A stretch of DNA of 34,381 nucleotides from Burkholderiaceae bacterium (GCA_947448695.1 CANFOL010000022.1:1-34381); one strand, 5' to 3'. Counted from the first letter of the stretch, positions 1-9,538 are shown. Notes: a model not told the origin generated them from the letters alone. Numbers and translations are program-made.

Positions 1-1251
1 AACTCAAGATTTCCTATTGTTCTATTGCAAAATATCAATACCAACCGCACGCTTCAGATCATTAAAATTTGTTTACAAATTTTCTCCGTAGTTCTTTTCT
101 TTGTTGTTTTAGGTGCTTGTTTTTGGGGGAATAAGAATCCCTTAGAAAACTTAGCTCCAAATTTTATTTGGATGACCTGGTGGTTAGGTTTATCTTTATT
201 TATAGCTATTTTTGGAAATATTTGGCCTCTCCTTAATCCTTGGCTAAATATGATTCAGTTCTTTCAAATAGCTTTTTTAAAAGACTCGCCTAAAGTTGTA
301 TCAACTCCCAAATCAATCTTTCCTTGGAATAGCTTATTTTTAGCAACCCTTTTTCTCTTCGTTTGGTGTTGGTTAGAAGTTGTATATCCAATTGCATTTG
401 TTCCCTATCGTATTGGTTACTTGATTTTAATTTGGACATTCATTAACTTTGTTTGCATCCTATTTTTTGGTAAACAACGATGGTTACAACAAATTGATTT
501 TTTCTCCATCTACTTTAATTATTTAGGCAAATTTAGTCTCTTTAATTACAGCTCGTCTCAAAAGGCAATACTCTTTAGGCCGTTTGGTATAGGCCTTATC
601 AATTCGAAGAGTCAACTCTCACCATCAGGTCAAGCAGGCTTCATTATTGCTATGCTGACAACGGTTCTTTTTGATGGCCTTCATGGTAATCAAATGTGGC
701 TCCTTTTTGAGGGGCCATTTGAAAAACTCATTCCAAAATCCATGGATATTAATGGCTATTGGATAGGTACTGCTGGTCTATTATTAACTTGGTGTTTTTT
801 TTACTTGATTTATCAGTTGACTTGCTACATCAGCAAAACAATGTGCTCTTCTACGCATGTGAAGCACTTAGCAAATGATCTAGCGCCTAGCCTTATTCCA
901 ATTGCGATTGCCTATTTGATTGCACACAATTTTTCTAGTTTTATGATTCAGGTACAAAATATTATTTTTTTAATTTCAGACCCATTCAATCTTGGTTGGG
1001 ATTTATTTCATACGAAAGACTTTCGCCCTAATATTGCCTTGATTGATGCAGGCTTTACTTGGTATCTTGCTGTTGGATCAATTGTAATTGGTCATATTAT
1101 GGCTATTTGGATTTGCCACTTAATCATTCTGCAAAAGACCTCTTCTAAAAAAGAGGTCTTTTACTTAAGTATGCCAATGACGATGGCTATGATTTTATTA
1201 ACGATGATGAGTTTAATCATCATCGCTGAACCTATGACAAATTTAGGGTAA
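1..1251 (+). CDS. Multipass inner-membrane protein, 5' end outside the window
   Basis: The reading frame is open from base 1, so the gene is probably cut by the window edge. The first usable internal start is a TTG at 25, giving 408 residues. The product is very hydrophobic, with about nine to ten predicted membrane segments. An early segment contains NPLENLAPNFIWMTWW followed by FGNIWPLLNPW. This resembles the LAP-F-(V/I)-W ... FG(N/D)-W-LLNPW signature of bacterial integral membrane proteins often labelled fenitrothion hydrolase (FedB-like). That label is a homology name. I see no evidence for organophosphate hydrolysis, and the physiological role is unknown. It converges on the minus-strand terC gene, leaving 46 bp between stop codons. 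A perfect 12-bp hairpin lies inside the 3' coding part at 1133-1162. Confidence 0.75.
   Translation, partial: NSRFPIVLLQNINTNRTLQIIKICLQIFSVVLFFVVLGACFWGNKNPLENLAPNFIWMTWWLGLSLFIAIFGNIWPLLNPWLNMIQFFQIAFLKDSPKVVSTPKSIFPWNSLFLATLFLFVWCWLEVVYPIAFVPYRIGYLILIWTFINFVCILFFGKQRWLQQIDFFSIYFNYLGKFSLFNYSSSQKAILFRPFGIGLINSKSQLSPSGQAGFIIAMLTTVLFDGLHGNQMWLLFEGPFEKLIPKSMDINGYWIGTAGLLLTWCFFYLIYQLTCYISKTMCSSTHVKHLANDLAPSLIPIAIAYLIAHNFSSFMIQVQNIIFLISDPFNLGWDLFHTKDFRPNIALIDAGFTWYLAVGSIVIGHIMAIWICHLIILQKTSSKKEVFYLSMPMTMAMILLTMMSLIIIAEPMTNLG
1133..1162 (+). other. Perfect 12-bp hairpin inside a coding region
   Basis: AAAAGACCTCTT (1133-1144) and AAGAGGTCTTTT (1151-1162) are exact inverted repeats around a 6-nt A-rich loop, and the right arm ends in TTTT. 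It looks like an intrinsic terminator but lies about 90 bp upstream of the stop codon of the membrane protein gene. It could act as an attenuator, or as a terminator for transcription from either side. No function is shown. Confidence 0.5.
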
Positions 1252-1297
1252 ATTAAGTTAAATCAACCTTACGTTAAAGAGTTTCCAGCTGCAATGA

Positions 1298-2002
1298 CTA
1301 GGACTCTTTGTGATGCTTTGATTTATTTTTCATCCATAAACCAATGACCACAACTAATGCAATTCCTAAAATTTGGAATGGCATATCTGCATGTTCAGCG
1401 CCAAGTATGTCAATCAAAGTGTGATGAATTGCTGGATCAGTAGCAAACATTTCACCAGCTAAATACCCTAATAAAGCGGCTCCAAGGGTGATGATCACAG
1501 GATATTTATCCATGACCTTCAGAAGAATGGTGCTTCCAAAAATGATTAAGGGAATGCTTAATCCAAGGCCAATTAAAATAAGTGGCATCCGCATCTCTTC
1601 TGGAGCTCGGTCAGCAGCTGCAGCAACCGCAACAACATTATCCAAACTCATTACAAGGTCTGCAATTAAAATCGTTTTAATGGCGGTAAACATGGATGGC
1701 GCTGCGTCCATGCTTTCATCACCCTCACTATCCGCCATGAGCTGAACGCCAATATAGATCAATAATATGGCGCCAATGATTTTTAAATAAGGCAATTCGA
1801 GTAATTGTATTGCCACTAATGTGAGAACCACTCGCATCAAAATAGCAGCGGCACTTCCCCAAAAAATAGCTTTTTTCTGCTGTTCTGGCGGTAAATTCCG
1901 GGACGCCATTGCAATAACGACTGCATTGTCTCCGGATAACAATATATTAGTGAACATAATATAACCCAATGCTACCCATACTGCACTTGATGAAAAATCC
2001 AT
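1298..2002 (-). CDS. TerC family (YjbE-type) membrane transporter
   Basis: This is a 234-residue integral membrane protein of the TerC superfamily. It has about seven membrane segments and the two family motifs LLSGDNAVVIAMA (near residue 22) and DLVMSLDNVVAVAAAA (near residue 114), whose Asp/Asn pairs sit in membrane helices. Known TerC proteins of this size act in metal efflux; in Bacillus, relatives export Mn(II) and help metallate exoenzymes. The substrate here is inferred only. The start ATG has an AAGGA ribosome site about 8 nt upstream. The leader is short and I see no yybP-ykoY manganese riboswitch. The gene lies downstream of sucCD but is separated from it by a strong terminator, so it probably has its own promoter. 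A second TerC, fused to a Usp domain, is found at 22599-23867. Confidence 0.9.
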   Translation of the reverse strand: MDFSSSAVWVALGYIMFTNILLSGDNAVVIAMASRNLPPEQQKKAIFWGSAAAILMRVVLTLVAIQLLELPYLKIIGAILLIYIGVQLMADSEGDESMDAAPSMFTAIKTILIADLVMSLDNVVAVAAAADRAPEEMRMPLILIGLGLSIPLIIFGSTILLKVMDKYPVIITLGAALLGYLAGEMFATDPAIHHTLIDILGAEHADMPFQILGIALVVVIGLWMKNKSKHHKES

Positions 2003-2070
2003 GCTGTTGTCCTTATTGTTTTAAATATTAATTAAATTTTTAGTATTTTAGTAGATTATTTAATTTATCA

Positions 2071-2095
2071 ATAAAAAAGGGGCCTAAGCCCCTTT
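2071..2095 (-). terminator. Intrinsic terminator after sucD
   Basis: An 8-bp stem AAAGGGGC/GCCCCTTT with a 4-nt loop is followed, read on the minus strand, by TTTTTTAT. It lies 17 bp beyond the sucD stop codon and closes the sucCD transcript. Confidence 0.9.
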
Positions 2096-2111
2096 ATATT
2101 TTTGGTACTTT

Positions 2112-3005
2112 TTAAATCATGGCTTTCAAAAGCTTTCCCATCTCTGATGGATTGCGTGTAATTTTAAATCCACACTCTTCCATAACTGCTAATTTTGCAT
2201 CAGCAGTATCTGCTCCACCAGAAATCAATGCCCCAGCATGGCCCATTCTTTTTCCAGGAGGAGCAGTAACACCAGCAATAAATCCAACAATCGGTTTTTT
2301 CATGTTGTCACGACACCAACGAGCAGCATCAGCTTCGTCAGGGCCTCCAATTTCACCAATCATAATGACTGCATCTGTATCTGGATCATCATTAAATGCT
2401 TTCATGATTTCGATATGCTTCAGTCCATTAATTGGGTCGCCGCCGATTCCTACTGCTGTCGATTGACCTAAACCTATCTCCGTCAATTGCGCTACAGCTT
2501 CGTAAGTCAGTGTTCCAGAGCGACTCACAACACCAATCCGCCCTTTACGTGTAATGTGACCAGGCATAATGCCTATCTTAATTTCTTCAGGCGTAATTAA
2601 TCCAGGACAATTAGGTCCAAGTAATAATGTTCTCTTACCGCCCTTTGCTTCTTTGTCTTTCATACGATTACGTAACTCAAGCATATCTCGGACTGGAATG
2701 CCTTCAGTAATACAGATAGCTAAATCTAAATCTGCTTCTACAGCCTCCCAAATTGCCGCGGCTGCACCTGCCGGTGGCACATAAATAACAGATACCGTCG
2801 CGCCAGTCTCTTTAGCTGCATCTTTAACACTACCAAAAATTGGAATACCGAAAATTGACTCTCCGGCTTTTTTAGGATTTACACCCGCAACAAAACACTC
2901 TTTACCATTTGCATACTCTTGACATTTTTCCGTATGAAATTGGCCGGTTTTTCCTGTAATACCCTGTGTAATCACACGCGTATTTTTATTGATCAATATA
3001 GACAT
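2112..3005 (-). CDS. sucD: Succinyl-CoA synthetase alpha subunit
   Basis: The enzyme converts succinyl-CoA, ADP or GDP and phosphate to succinate, CoA and ATP or GTP in the TCA cycle, as a complex with SucC. The 297-residue length is usual for the family. The N-terminal CoA-binding Rossmann domain contains GITGKTGQFHT (residues 15-25). The CoA-ligase domain carries the phosphohistidine motif GHAGALISGG, with the active-site histidine at about residue 256. LLGPNCPGLI (128-137) is also conserved. The gene follows sucC with 16 bp between them, so the two form one operon. Confidence 0.98.
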   Translation of the reverse strand: MSILINKNTRVITQGITGKTGQFHTEKCQEYANGKECFVAGVNPKKAGESIFGIPIFGSVKDAAKETGATVSVIYVPPAGAAAAIWEAVEADLDLAICITEGIPVRDMLELRNRMKDKEAKGGKRTLLLGPNCPGLITPEEIKIGIMPGHITRKGRIGVVSRSGTLTYEAVAQLTEIGLGQSTAVGIGGDPINGLKHIEIMKAFNDDPDTDAVIMIGEIGGPDEADAARWCRDNMKKPIVGFIAGVTAPPGKRMGHAGALISGGADTADAKLAVMEECGFKITRNPSEMGKLLKAMI

Positions 3006-3021
3006 TTATATTCCTTTTTAA

Positions 3022-4182
3022 TTATTTAACTGATGCAACAACTTTAGTTGCAGCTTCTGCCATCGTGTCAGCACTAATGATAGGTAATCCAGACTCAGCC
3101 AACATCTTTTTACCTAAATCTTCATTTGTACCCTTCATACGTACCACCAATGGAACAGATAAGTTAACTGCCTTACAAGCCCGAATCACTCCATCGGCAA
3201 TCACGTCACATCGCATAATTCCACCAAAAATATTGACCAATATTGCTTTAACTGATTTATTTTTCAACATGATTTTGAATGCTTCAGTTACTTTCTCTGC
3301 CGTGGCTCCACCCCCGACATCAAGAAAGTTAGCTGGTGATCCACCAAACAATTTAATCGTATCCATTGTCGCCATTGCCAAACCAGCGCCGTTCACTAAA
3401 CAACCAATATTACCGTCAAGGGAGATATAAGCTAAGTCAAATTTAGATGCTTCGATCTCAGCAGGATCTTCTTCTGCTTCATCACGGTAAGCAACTATGT
3501 CTGGATGTCTAAACAGTGCATTTGGATCAAAATTAAATTTTGCATCTAAGGCTTTGATCTTGCCATTACCTTCTAATATGAGTGGATTAATTTCTACTAA
3601 TGATGCATCGGTAGCCATATAAGTTTTATATAGGTTAACCAATACTTCTTTAGCTTGAGCTTGAGATGCCTCTGGTACTCCAATGCCTTTGACTAAATTC
3701 GTGGCTTGAGCATCACTTACTCCATGTAATGGATTAATATATTCTTTAAGGATTTTCTCAGGAGTATGGGCTGCAACTTCTTCAATATCCATACCACCTT
3801 CACTTGAAGCCATAATCACTACAGACTGTGATTCTCGATCTGTCAAGAGGCCTACATAGTATTCTTTTTTAATATCTGCACCGTCTTCAATTAGCAATCT
3901 GCGCACTAACTGTCCCTCTGGTCCAGTTTGATGTGTTTTTAATTGCATTCCAAGAATATTCGTGGCATAAGTTCTTACTTCTTCGAGACTTTTTGCAACC
4001 TTAACACCACCACCTTTACCGCGTCCGCCTGCGTGGATCTGAGCTTTAACAACCCATACCGGGCCGCCAAGTTTTTCGGCAGCGGCCATCGCTTCATCAA
4101 CACTAAATGCTGGAATTCCGTTAGGCACGGGGATATTAAATTGACGAAGGATTTCTTTTCCTTGGTATTCGTGGATTTTCAT
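3022..4182 (-). CDS. sucC: Succinyl-CoA synthetase beta subunit
   Basis: This is the beta subunit (386 residues; family about 388). It has an N-terminal ATP-grasp domain starting [12 protein letters not shown] and containing [15 protein letters not shown] (about 48-62), and a C-terminal CoA-ligase domain with [15 protein letters not shown] (about 316-330). It supplies the nucleotide-binding site and, with SucD, carries out substrate-level phosphorylation in the TCA cycle. The start ATG lies 76 bp downstream of the DUF2889 stop. The leader contains a purine-rich AAGGAAG ribosome site. The gene could be cotranscribed with the recA-recX-DUF2889 genes or have its own promoter in this gap. Confidence 0.98.
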   Translation of the reverse strand: MKIHEYQGKEILRQFNIPVPNGIPAFSVDEAMAAAEKLGGPVWVVKAQIHAGGRGKGGGVKVAKSLEEVRTYATNILGMQLKTHQTGPEGQLVRRLLIEDGADIKKEYYVGLLTDRESQSVVIMASSEGGMDIEEVAAHTPEKILKEYINPLHGVSDAQATNLVKGIGVPEASQAQAKEVLVNLYKTYMATDASLVEINPLILEGNGKIKALDAKFNFDPNALFRHPDIVAYRDEAEEDPAEIEASKFDLAYISLDGNIGCLVNGAGLAMATMDTIKLFGGSPANFLDVGGGATAEKVTEAFKIMLKNKSVKAILVNIFGGIMRCDVIADGVIRACKAVNLSVPLVVRMKGTNEDLGKKMLAESGLPIISADTMAEAATKVVASVK

Positions 4183-4258
4183 GATTGCTTCCTTTAGTTG
4201 AACATTTATTTTATATTGATAATAACGGTGAAAAATGATTTACTGAATTCATAGTTAA

Positions 4259-4861
4259 TTACTCCTTAGTCATTTGAAATTTTCCAGGCTCCAAGGGATA
4301 ACCAAACCATGGTGAGTGATACTGTTTTACGACTTCACCATCCGTTCTTAATGCATGACAACCATTAAATTGAAATGGTAATTCTTGATTGGGTTGAATC
4401 GTATCTTGATTGGTTTGCACATTAAATACTTCTCCAACAAATGCTTGGGTTGCAGCAGTTGGCAATAATTTTGTCAATTCAGAAATATGCGTACAGCCTA
4501 ATATGCCGCCCAAACGGCTCTTGACTCCCTCGCGAAAGCCTTTTAGTAGGTTTAGACCGATTAACTTGTTATATTCTGAGCCAATTAACTCGCAAGTACC
4601 TTCATATGGGACTTGTAAAGACTTTGCATATGCATCAACTACGTCCATTTGTTGATTAATCGTAATTGTTAACTTCATATGATGGATCGACTCTCCAGCT
4701 TTACGATAGACAGCAGCCAACTGCAAGTCTTTACTTTTGCAATCAAGGATTTCAGCTTCGATATCCCATAACTGATCTTCCCTTCGATAAACTTTTAAAT
4801 CGATTTTTCGCTCATGGACGAGCCTTCGAGAGGGAGTTAATTCTTGAATAACTGGAGACAT
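4259..4861 (-). CDS. DUF2889 domain protein
   Basis: This 200-residue soluble protein matches the DUF2889 family. It opens with a basic stretch (SRRLVHERKIDLKVYRRED) and contains DIEAEILDCKSKDL and HHMKLTITINQQMDVVDA, then GCTHISELTKLLP in the C-terminal half. The GCTH motif and the scattered His/Cys are conserved features of the family as I recall it. No biochemical function is known to me. Its place between recX and sucC is a conserved arrangement in Burkholderiales. The gap to recX is only 17 bp, so it probably shares the recA transcript, though a functional link to DNA repair is not shown. Confidence 0.85.
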   Translation of the reverse strand: MSPVIQELTPSRRLVHERKIDLKVYRREDQLWDIEAEILDCKSKDLQLAAVYRKAGESIHHMKLTITINQQMDVVDAYAKSLQVPYEGTCELIGSEYNKLIGLNLLKGFREGVKSRLGGILGCTHISELTKLLPTAATQAFVGEVFNVQTNQDTIQPNQELPFQFNGCHALRTDGEVVKQYHSPWFGYPLEPGKFQMTKE

Positions 4862-4878
4862 CCCTATAGTCTAGCATT

Positions 4879-5397
4879 TCAATTTGAATCTTCTAGGGTT
4901 TTCCCTCGAACAATGCGGTACACAAGCTCTTGATTAAATCCCCTGCTAACCAAAAAACGAATTTGTTTTGCAAGATCTTTAGGCTCTGTTGCTATTGTTC
5001 CAAACTTCTTTAACCACACCTCATAAGCACGCTGGGGTTCAGATTTCTTTAAATCGGAAATATGTTTGGAGATAATTTCAGGCTCTAAATCGTGCTTCTT
5101 TAACTCTTGTGCTAAAAGCTGATTTCCAAAATTTTGAGCCTTTCTATGAACAAGACTTTCTGAAAATCTTTCATTTGACAAAAAATTCTTGATTTTTAAT
5201 TGATTGATTACAGTTTCAAGATCTTCTTCATTCTCAGCATAAGGGTGTAATTTCTTGCGGATTTCCCCTTCACTATGCTCCCTCATAGAAAGATATCTAA
5301 TACCTCGCCCTAAAAGACTAATCTTGTTTTTAGGGCGAGTACCAGACTCTATTTGCCTAACTTGTTCCTCAAGCTTCTGGAGGTTCGACTTCGTCAT
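4879..5397 (-). CDS. recX: RecA regulatory protein RecX
   Basis: RecX binds RecA filaments and limits their extension and ATPase/recombinase activity. The 172-residue length and helical repeats fit the family. Recognisable parts are [20 protein letters not shown] (about 31-50) and the paired three-helix RecX repeats ending in [19 protein letters not shown]. Its ATG lies inside the 3' end of recA (29-bp overlap), so translation of recX is probably coupled to that of recA and SOS-induced with it. A shorter start is possible, but the N-terminal extension is ordinary for the family. Confidence 0.93.
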   Translation of the reverse strand: MTKSNLQKLEEQVRQIESGTRPKNKISLLGRGIRYLSMREHSEGEIRKKLHPYAENEEDLETVINQLKIKNFLSNERFSESLVHRKAQNFGNQLLAQELKKHDLEPEIISKHISDLKKSEPQRAYEVWLKKFGTIATEPKDLAKQIRFLVSRGFNQELVYRIVRGKTLEDSN

Positions 5398-6505
5398 TAT
5401 CCTTACCAGATATAACTGCCTTGTTTCCTTTAACGCCTAATTTTGCACGAATTAAGGCTTCAATTTCTTGCGCTAACTCAGGATTAGCCTTTAGAAAGTC
5501 GCGGGCGTTATCTTTACCCTGACCAATTTTTTCGCCTTTATAACTGTACCAAGCTCCTGATTTCTCAACTAAATCTGCCTCTACACCCATATCGATGATT
5601 TCCCCCTCACGAGAAATCCCAGAACCATACATGATGTCAAATATCGCCTCTCTGAATGGGGGAGATACTTTATTCTTGACTACTTTAACCCTCGTCTCAT
5701 TTCCAATATTATCATCACCCTTTTTAATACTTCCAATCCGACGAATATCAAGACGCATTGATGCATAAAACTTCAACGCATTTCCTCCGGTTGTTGTTTC
5801 GGGAGAGCCAAACATAACCCCAATCTTCATACGTATTTGATTAATAAAAATAATCATAGAATTCGTACGTTTAATCGTGCCAGTTAACTTTCGTAAGGCT
5901 TGACTCATTAGACGTGCCTGCAACCCTGGCAGGGAGTCTCCCATTTCACCTTCAATTTCTGCCCTTGGTACTAATGCAGCCACAGAGTCAATCACGATTA
6001 AATCAATAGAACCAGAACGTACTAGGGCATCAGCAATTTCTAAAGCTTGTTCGCCCGTGTCTGGCTGAGAGATTAAAAGATTATTTACATCGACACCTAA
6101 CTTGGCAGCATACTGAACATCCAGCGCGTGCTCCGCATCAATAAATGCGCAAGTACCGCCGAGTTTTTGCATTTCCGCTACTGCATGCAACGTTAATGTC
6201 GTTTTCCCTGAGGATTCTGGGCCATAGATTTCGATTACACGTCCTCTAGCAAGGCCACCTACACCTAGAGCAATATCTAGCCCCAAGGATCCTGTTGAGA
6301 CGACTTGGATATCCTGGGCAATTTCTGCGTCACCAAGACGCATAATTGAACCCTTACCAAATTGTTTTTCAATTTGAGCTAGCGCTGCAGTCAAAGCTTT
6401 TTGTTTTTCGCCATTCATACCACTAAATTCTGAATTTGCAGAGCTGGTGGCAATAGTGTTGGCGCTAGCTTTTGACTTTTTATCGTCTGTCTTTTTTCCG
6501 ATCAT
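5369..6505 (-). CDS. recA: Recombinase RecA
   Basis: This ATP-dependent strand-exchange protein acts in homologous recombination and triggers LexA autocleavage. It has 378 residues. The RecA core starts near residue 33 ([20 protein letters not shown]). The Walker A motif GPESSGKTT is at 95-103. The Walker B strand is [10 protein letters not shown]. Loop L1 ([10 protein letters not shown]) and loop L2 ([17 protein letters not shown]) are intact. The N-terminus is about 25 residues longer than in E. coli and rich in Lys/Ser/Ala, and the C-terminal tail is acidic ([10 protein letters not shown]), as usual. A GAAGAG purine-rich stretch precedes the chosen ATG. A consensus LexA box lies 38 bp upstream. 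Confidence 0.98.
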   Translation of the reverse strand: MIGKKTDDKKSKASANTIATSSANSEFSGMNGEKQKALTAALAQIEKQFGKGSIMRLGDAEIAQDIQVVSTGSLGLDIALGVGGLARGRVIEIYGPESSGKTTLTLHAVAEMQKLGGTCAFIDAEHALDVQYAAKLGVDVNNLLISQPDTGEQALEIADALVRSGSIDLIVIDSVAALVPRAEIEGEMGDSLPGLQARLMSQALRKLTGTIKRTNSMIIFINQIRMKIGVMFGSPETTTGGNALKFYASMRLDIRRIGSIKKGDDNIGNETRVKVVKNKVSPPFREAIFDIMYGSGISREGEIIDMGVEADLVEKSGAWYSYKGEKIGQGKDNARDFLKANPELAQEIEALIRAKLGVKGNKAVISGKDNDEVEPPEA

Positions 6506-6542
6506 CTTCTCTTCTTTATCAAGTTATTTAAGAATATAAATA

Positions 6543-6562
6543 TACTGTATAGAAAAACAGTA
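6543..6562 (-). promoter_or_regulatory. LexA (SOS) box of recA
   Basis: TACTGTATAGAAAAACAGTA matches the LexA consensus CTGT-N8-ACAG exactly and is nearly palindromic. It lies 38 bp upstream of the recA ATG and overlaps the probable -10 region. This placement is the usual one for repression by LexA. Confidence 0.92.
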
Positions 6563-6572
6563 TATTTGACAA
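6544..6572 (-). promoter_or_regulatory. Probable recA sigma-70 promoter
   Basis: On the minus strand, TTGTCA (6567-6572) is a good -35 element. The -10 could be TACAGT at 6544-6549 (17-bp spacing) or TATACA at 6546-6551 (15-bp spacing). Both overlap the LexA box. The exact -10 is uncertain. Confidence 0.55.
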
Positions 6573-6859
6573 CTATTTTTTCAATTTTGATACATTTATA
6601 TTAACTATGTGCGTTGTTTCTTTCATACACACTATTTCCAATATATATTTTTCTTTCCCACAACGGATGAACCGTTATGTCAGAAAACACCACTTTTTCT
6701 TGATGTAAATTCCAACAATGATTAGGATTCTTAATAATTATTATTAAAAACAATGTTTTATGTCAGTAAATACCCCTATAAACTATCTCAGTATTGTTTT
6801 AAATGTGGATAATCCAAAGTTGATTTATTTGTTGAAATTAAAAAAGGAGTTAACTTACT

Positions 6860-8542
6860 ATGGCTACATCTAATACTGAGGTTGTAAAAAATGCGCCGAT
6901 GACAAAGGAAGAGCGAAAAGTTATTCTCGCCTCGTCATTAGGTACAGTTTTTGAATGGTATGACTTTTATCTTTATGGTTCATTGGCTGCGATTATCGCC
7001 GCTCAATTTTTCACAAAACTTGATCCAGGTTCTGCATTTATTTTTGCATTACTAGCTTTTGCTGCTGGTTTTATCGTTCGACCATTTGGTGCTTTATTTT
7101 TTGGTCGTCTAGGTGATCTCATCGGTAGAAAATATACATTCTTGGTCACTATTGTGCTCATGGGTGCATCTACTTTCTTTGTTGGTATTTTGCCTAATTA
7201 CGCTTCTATCGGCGTTGCAGCCCCTGTTTGTTTAATTATCTTGCGTATTTTGCAAGGTTTAGCTCTGGGTGGTGAATACGGTGGTGCAGCTACTTATGTG
7301 GCTGAACATGCGCCACGCAACCGTCGTGGATATTTCACAGCGTATATTCAAACTACAGCTACTTTAGGTCTTTTCCTCTCTCTTATCGTGATTTTGCTCT
7401 GTAGAGAATTTACTGGTAAAGACTTTGAAGTTTGGGGTTGGAGAATTCCATTTATTGTTTCTATTTTGTTATTGGGTATTTCTCTTTATATCCGCTTACA
7501 AATGGCAGAATCTCCTGCCTTCCAAAAAATGAAATCTGAAGGTAAGTTGTCTAAGTCACCTTTAGGCGAGTCTTTTGCTCAGTGGAAAAACTTGAAGATT
7601 GTTATTCTTGCCTTGTTTGGCTTAGTTGCTGGTCAAGCAGTGGTTTGGTACACGGGTCAGTTCTATGCCTTATTCTTCATGACTCAGGTCTTGAAAGTTG
7701 ATCCCAAAACGGCAGCTCTTTTAATTGCAGCTGCTTTGGTAATCGGCACACCATTCTTCATTTTCTGGGGTTCAATCTCTGATAGGATTGGCCGTAAATT
7801 AGTGATCATGCTGGGTCTATTGCTTGCAATTATTACCTTCATTCCTAATACGCCAGTTTCGATCTTCAATGCCCTGACACATTACGCAAATCCAGCTTTA
7901 GAAAAAGCAATGGCAACTGCACCTGCTTCGGTAACAGTGGATCCTACTGAATGTACATTCCAGTTTAACCCAACGGGTACAGCTAAATTTACGAGTTCTT
8001 GTGATATTGCAAAACAAGTGATGGCTACTAATTCTGCGAGCTACTCAACTATTCCTGCCGCAGCTGGAACGGTTGCTTTGGTGAAGATTGGTGATAAAGA
8101 AATCCAAGGCTATACTTCTAAAGGCTTAAGTGCTGATGAAGCGAAGGCGAAAGATGTGGCGTTCAAAAAAGATATTCGTGAAGCTTTAGATGCTGCTGGT
8201 TATCCTAGAACAGCAGACAAAAATGCGATGAACTTACCTATGATCGTTGTCTTATTGTCTATCCTAGTGTTTTACGTGACGATGGTTTATGGTCCGATTG
8301 CAGCTTATTTGGTTGAGCTTTTCCCAACTAGAATTCGTTACACATCCATGTCCTTGCCATACCATATCGGTAATGGCTGGTTTGGTGGCTTAATGCCAAC
8401 GATTTCATTTGCTCTAGTCGCACAAAACGGTAATATTTATTATGGTCTTTGGTACCCGATTATTATTGCGTCAGCAACTTTAGTAATTGGTTCTTTATTC
8501 TTGAAAGAGACTAAAGATGTAGATATTTACGCAAAAGACTAA
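6860..8542 (+). CDS. MFS transporter of the metabolite:H+ symporter (MHS) family
   Basis: This is an inner-membrane secondary transporter of 560 residues, related to the ProP/ShiA/KgtP group of proton symporters. Family motifs are GTVFEWYDFYLYG near residue 29 in the first helix, GRLGDLIGRKYTF in the loop after helix 2 and RRGYFTAYIQTTATLGL later in the N-terminal half. SDRIGRK lies in the equivalent C-terminal loop. About twelve helices are predicted. Between the helix near 320-335 and the one starting near 455 there is a hydrophilic insert of about 115 residues (338-455) with two cysteines. This explains the extra length compared with ordinary 430-residue MHS proteins. The substrate cannot be read from sequence; organic acids or osmolytes are candidates. 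It is monocistronic, with an AAGGAG ribosome site and a strong terminator. Confidence 0.9.
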   Translation: MATSNTEVVKNAPMTKEERKVILASSLGTVFEWYDFYLYGSLAAIIAAQFFTKLDPGSAFIFALLAFAAGFIVRPFGALFFGRLGDLIGRKYTFLVTIVLMGASTFFVGILPNYASIGVAAPVCLIILRILQGLALGGEYGGAATYVAEHAPRNRRGYFTAYIQTTATLGLFLSLIVILLCREFTGKDFEVWGWRIPFIVSILLLGISLYIRLQMAESPAFQKMKSEGKLSKSPLGESFAQWKNLKIVILALFGLVAGQAVVWYTGQFYALFFMTQVLKVDPKTAALLIAAALVIGTPFFIFWGSISDRIGRKLVIMLGLLLAIITFIPNTPVSIFNALTHYANPALEKAMATAPASVTVDPTECTFQFNPTGTAKFTSSCDIAKQVMATNSASYSTIPAAAGTVALVKIGDKEIQGYTSKGLSADEAKAKDVAFKKDIREALDAAGYPRTADKNAMNLPMIVVLLSILVFYVTMVYGPIAAYLVELFPTRIRYTSMSLPYHIGNGWFGGLMPTISFALVAQNGNIYYGLWYPIIIASATLVIGSLFLKETKDVDIYAKD

Positions 8543-8560
8543 GCTTTAAATGCTTTGTTA

Positions 8561-8590
8561 AAAACCCGACCTATTGGTCGGGTTTTTTTA
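8561..8590 (+). terminator. Intrinsic terminator of the MFS gene
   Basis: The perfect stem CCCGACC/GGTCGGG (8565-8571 with 8576-8582) has a TATT loop, extended by A/T pairs and followed by a run of seven T. It starts 18 bp after the stop codon. Confidence 0.95.
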
Positions 8591-8645
8591 TACAAAAAAA
8601 TCAAAAGAAATCTGTAACATATAAGTTTTACTGAAAGTCTTTTAA

Positions 8646-9536
8646 TTGATTAAGCAACTGATCATTCATCAAGTTCGTTCGATAGTAAATAGTGGAAAGT
8701 CCCCTACTGAGTTTCTTTATCCTCCAGGTGATCCAGGGCTATTTGGGCCTGACTCTGTAGTTTGGAAAGTACATGGGGACTTTATGTCCATGATGATTGG
8801 CGGAATTAGCTCCTTAATACTTCAAGCGCTTCATCCTCTAGCCCTTGCGGGTGTATGGGATCACTCTTCTTTTCGTGAAGACTTAAAAGGCCGTCTTGGT
8901 AGAACAGCATTTTTTATTGCTGTTACTACTTATGGGAATACAGAAACGGCAACTCATGCCATATCTCGTGTAAAAAAAATTCATGACTCTCTCAAAGGTG
9001 TTCATCCTGATGGAAGAGCATATCGAGTAAGTGACCCGCATTTACTCTATTGGGTTCATTTAACTGAGTCATATAGTTTTTTGAATGCGCATCGTATCTA
9101 TGTCAATCCAACGATCTCGGAGTCTGATCAGAATCAATACTTTGCAGAAATGAGCAAAATATCCGAAGGCTTAGGTTGCATCATCATTGATGAACATGGT
9201 AACGATCAATTTGCAAAAACCTTACCTAGTGTCAATCAAGCAATTGAATCTTATTTTCCAGAATTAGAATACTCAGATCGATCAAAGTGGGTGGTTGATT
9301 TATTAGAGAATTTTCCTGCAGATCCAAAAAACTATGTACTTAGTCGATTAATCATTAAAGCTGGATTTTATAATTTACCAAATTGGGCATACCCAATGAT
9401 GAATCGCCCAATCCCCACAAAGTTTGAAAGGCAATTAGTCAATCAATCCATTCAGCTGATTGCAAAGCCAGTTCGCTGGGCGATGACAAATGGTGTCCAT
9501 ACACACGCTAAAAGACGTATGGGTATTTTTGACTAA
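8646..9536 (+). CDS. DUF2236 / MpaB-type oxygenase family protein
   Basis: The 296-residue product matches the DUF2236 family, now described as the ER-bound oxygenase mpaB/B' / rubber oxygenase (Lcp) catalytic domain. Visible family features are PPGDPGLFGPDSVVWKVHGD (about 26-45), LQALHPLALAGVWDHS (about 60-75) and LLYWVHLTESYSFLNAH. These supply the conserved histidines that in characterised relatives help bind a haem b. The biological substrate is unknown; the protein is not evidence of rubber degradation. The start is a TTG directly after an in-frame stop, supported because the N-terminal residues fit the family. No strong ribosome site is seen. It converges on the SOUL gene, with 2 bp between stop codons. 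Confidence 0.85.
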   Translation: MIKQLIIHQVRSIVNSGKSPTEFLYPPGDPGLFGPDSVVWKVHGDFMSMMIGGISSLILQALHPLALAGVWDHSSFREDLKGRLGRTAFFIAVTTYGNTETATHAISRVKKIHDSLKGVHPDGRAYRVSDPHLLYWVHLTESYSFLNAHRIYVNPTISESDQNQYFAEMSKISEGLGCIIIDEHGNDQFAKTLPSVNQAIESYFPELEYSDRSKWVVDLLENFPADPKNYVLSRLIIKAGFYNLPNWAYPMMNRPIPTKFERQLVNQSIQLIAKPVRWAMTNGVHTHAKRRMGIFD

Positions 9537-9538
9537 AC

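Larger units (their letters stand above)
6506..6859. other. Divergent intergenic region recA / MFS transporter
   Basis: This 354-bp AT-rich spacer holds the recA promoter and LexA box at its left end and must contain the promoter of the MFS gene on the right. A TGTGGATAAT stretch (6804-6813) is a possible -10 region for the transporter, but I see no clear -35. AAGGAG at 6844-6849 is the transporter's ribosome site. No ORF or repeat is evident. Confidence 0.5.

Noticed and set aside
2003..2070. yybP-ykoY manganese riboswitch upstream of terC
   Set aside because: Such riboswitches often precede terC genes, but the leader between the sucD terminator and the ATG is under 70 nt, AT-rich and without the conserved loops.
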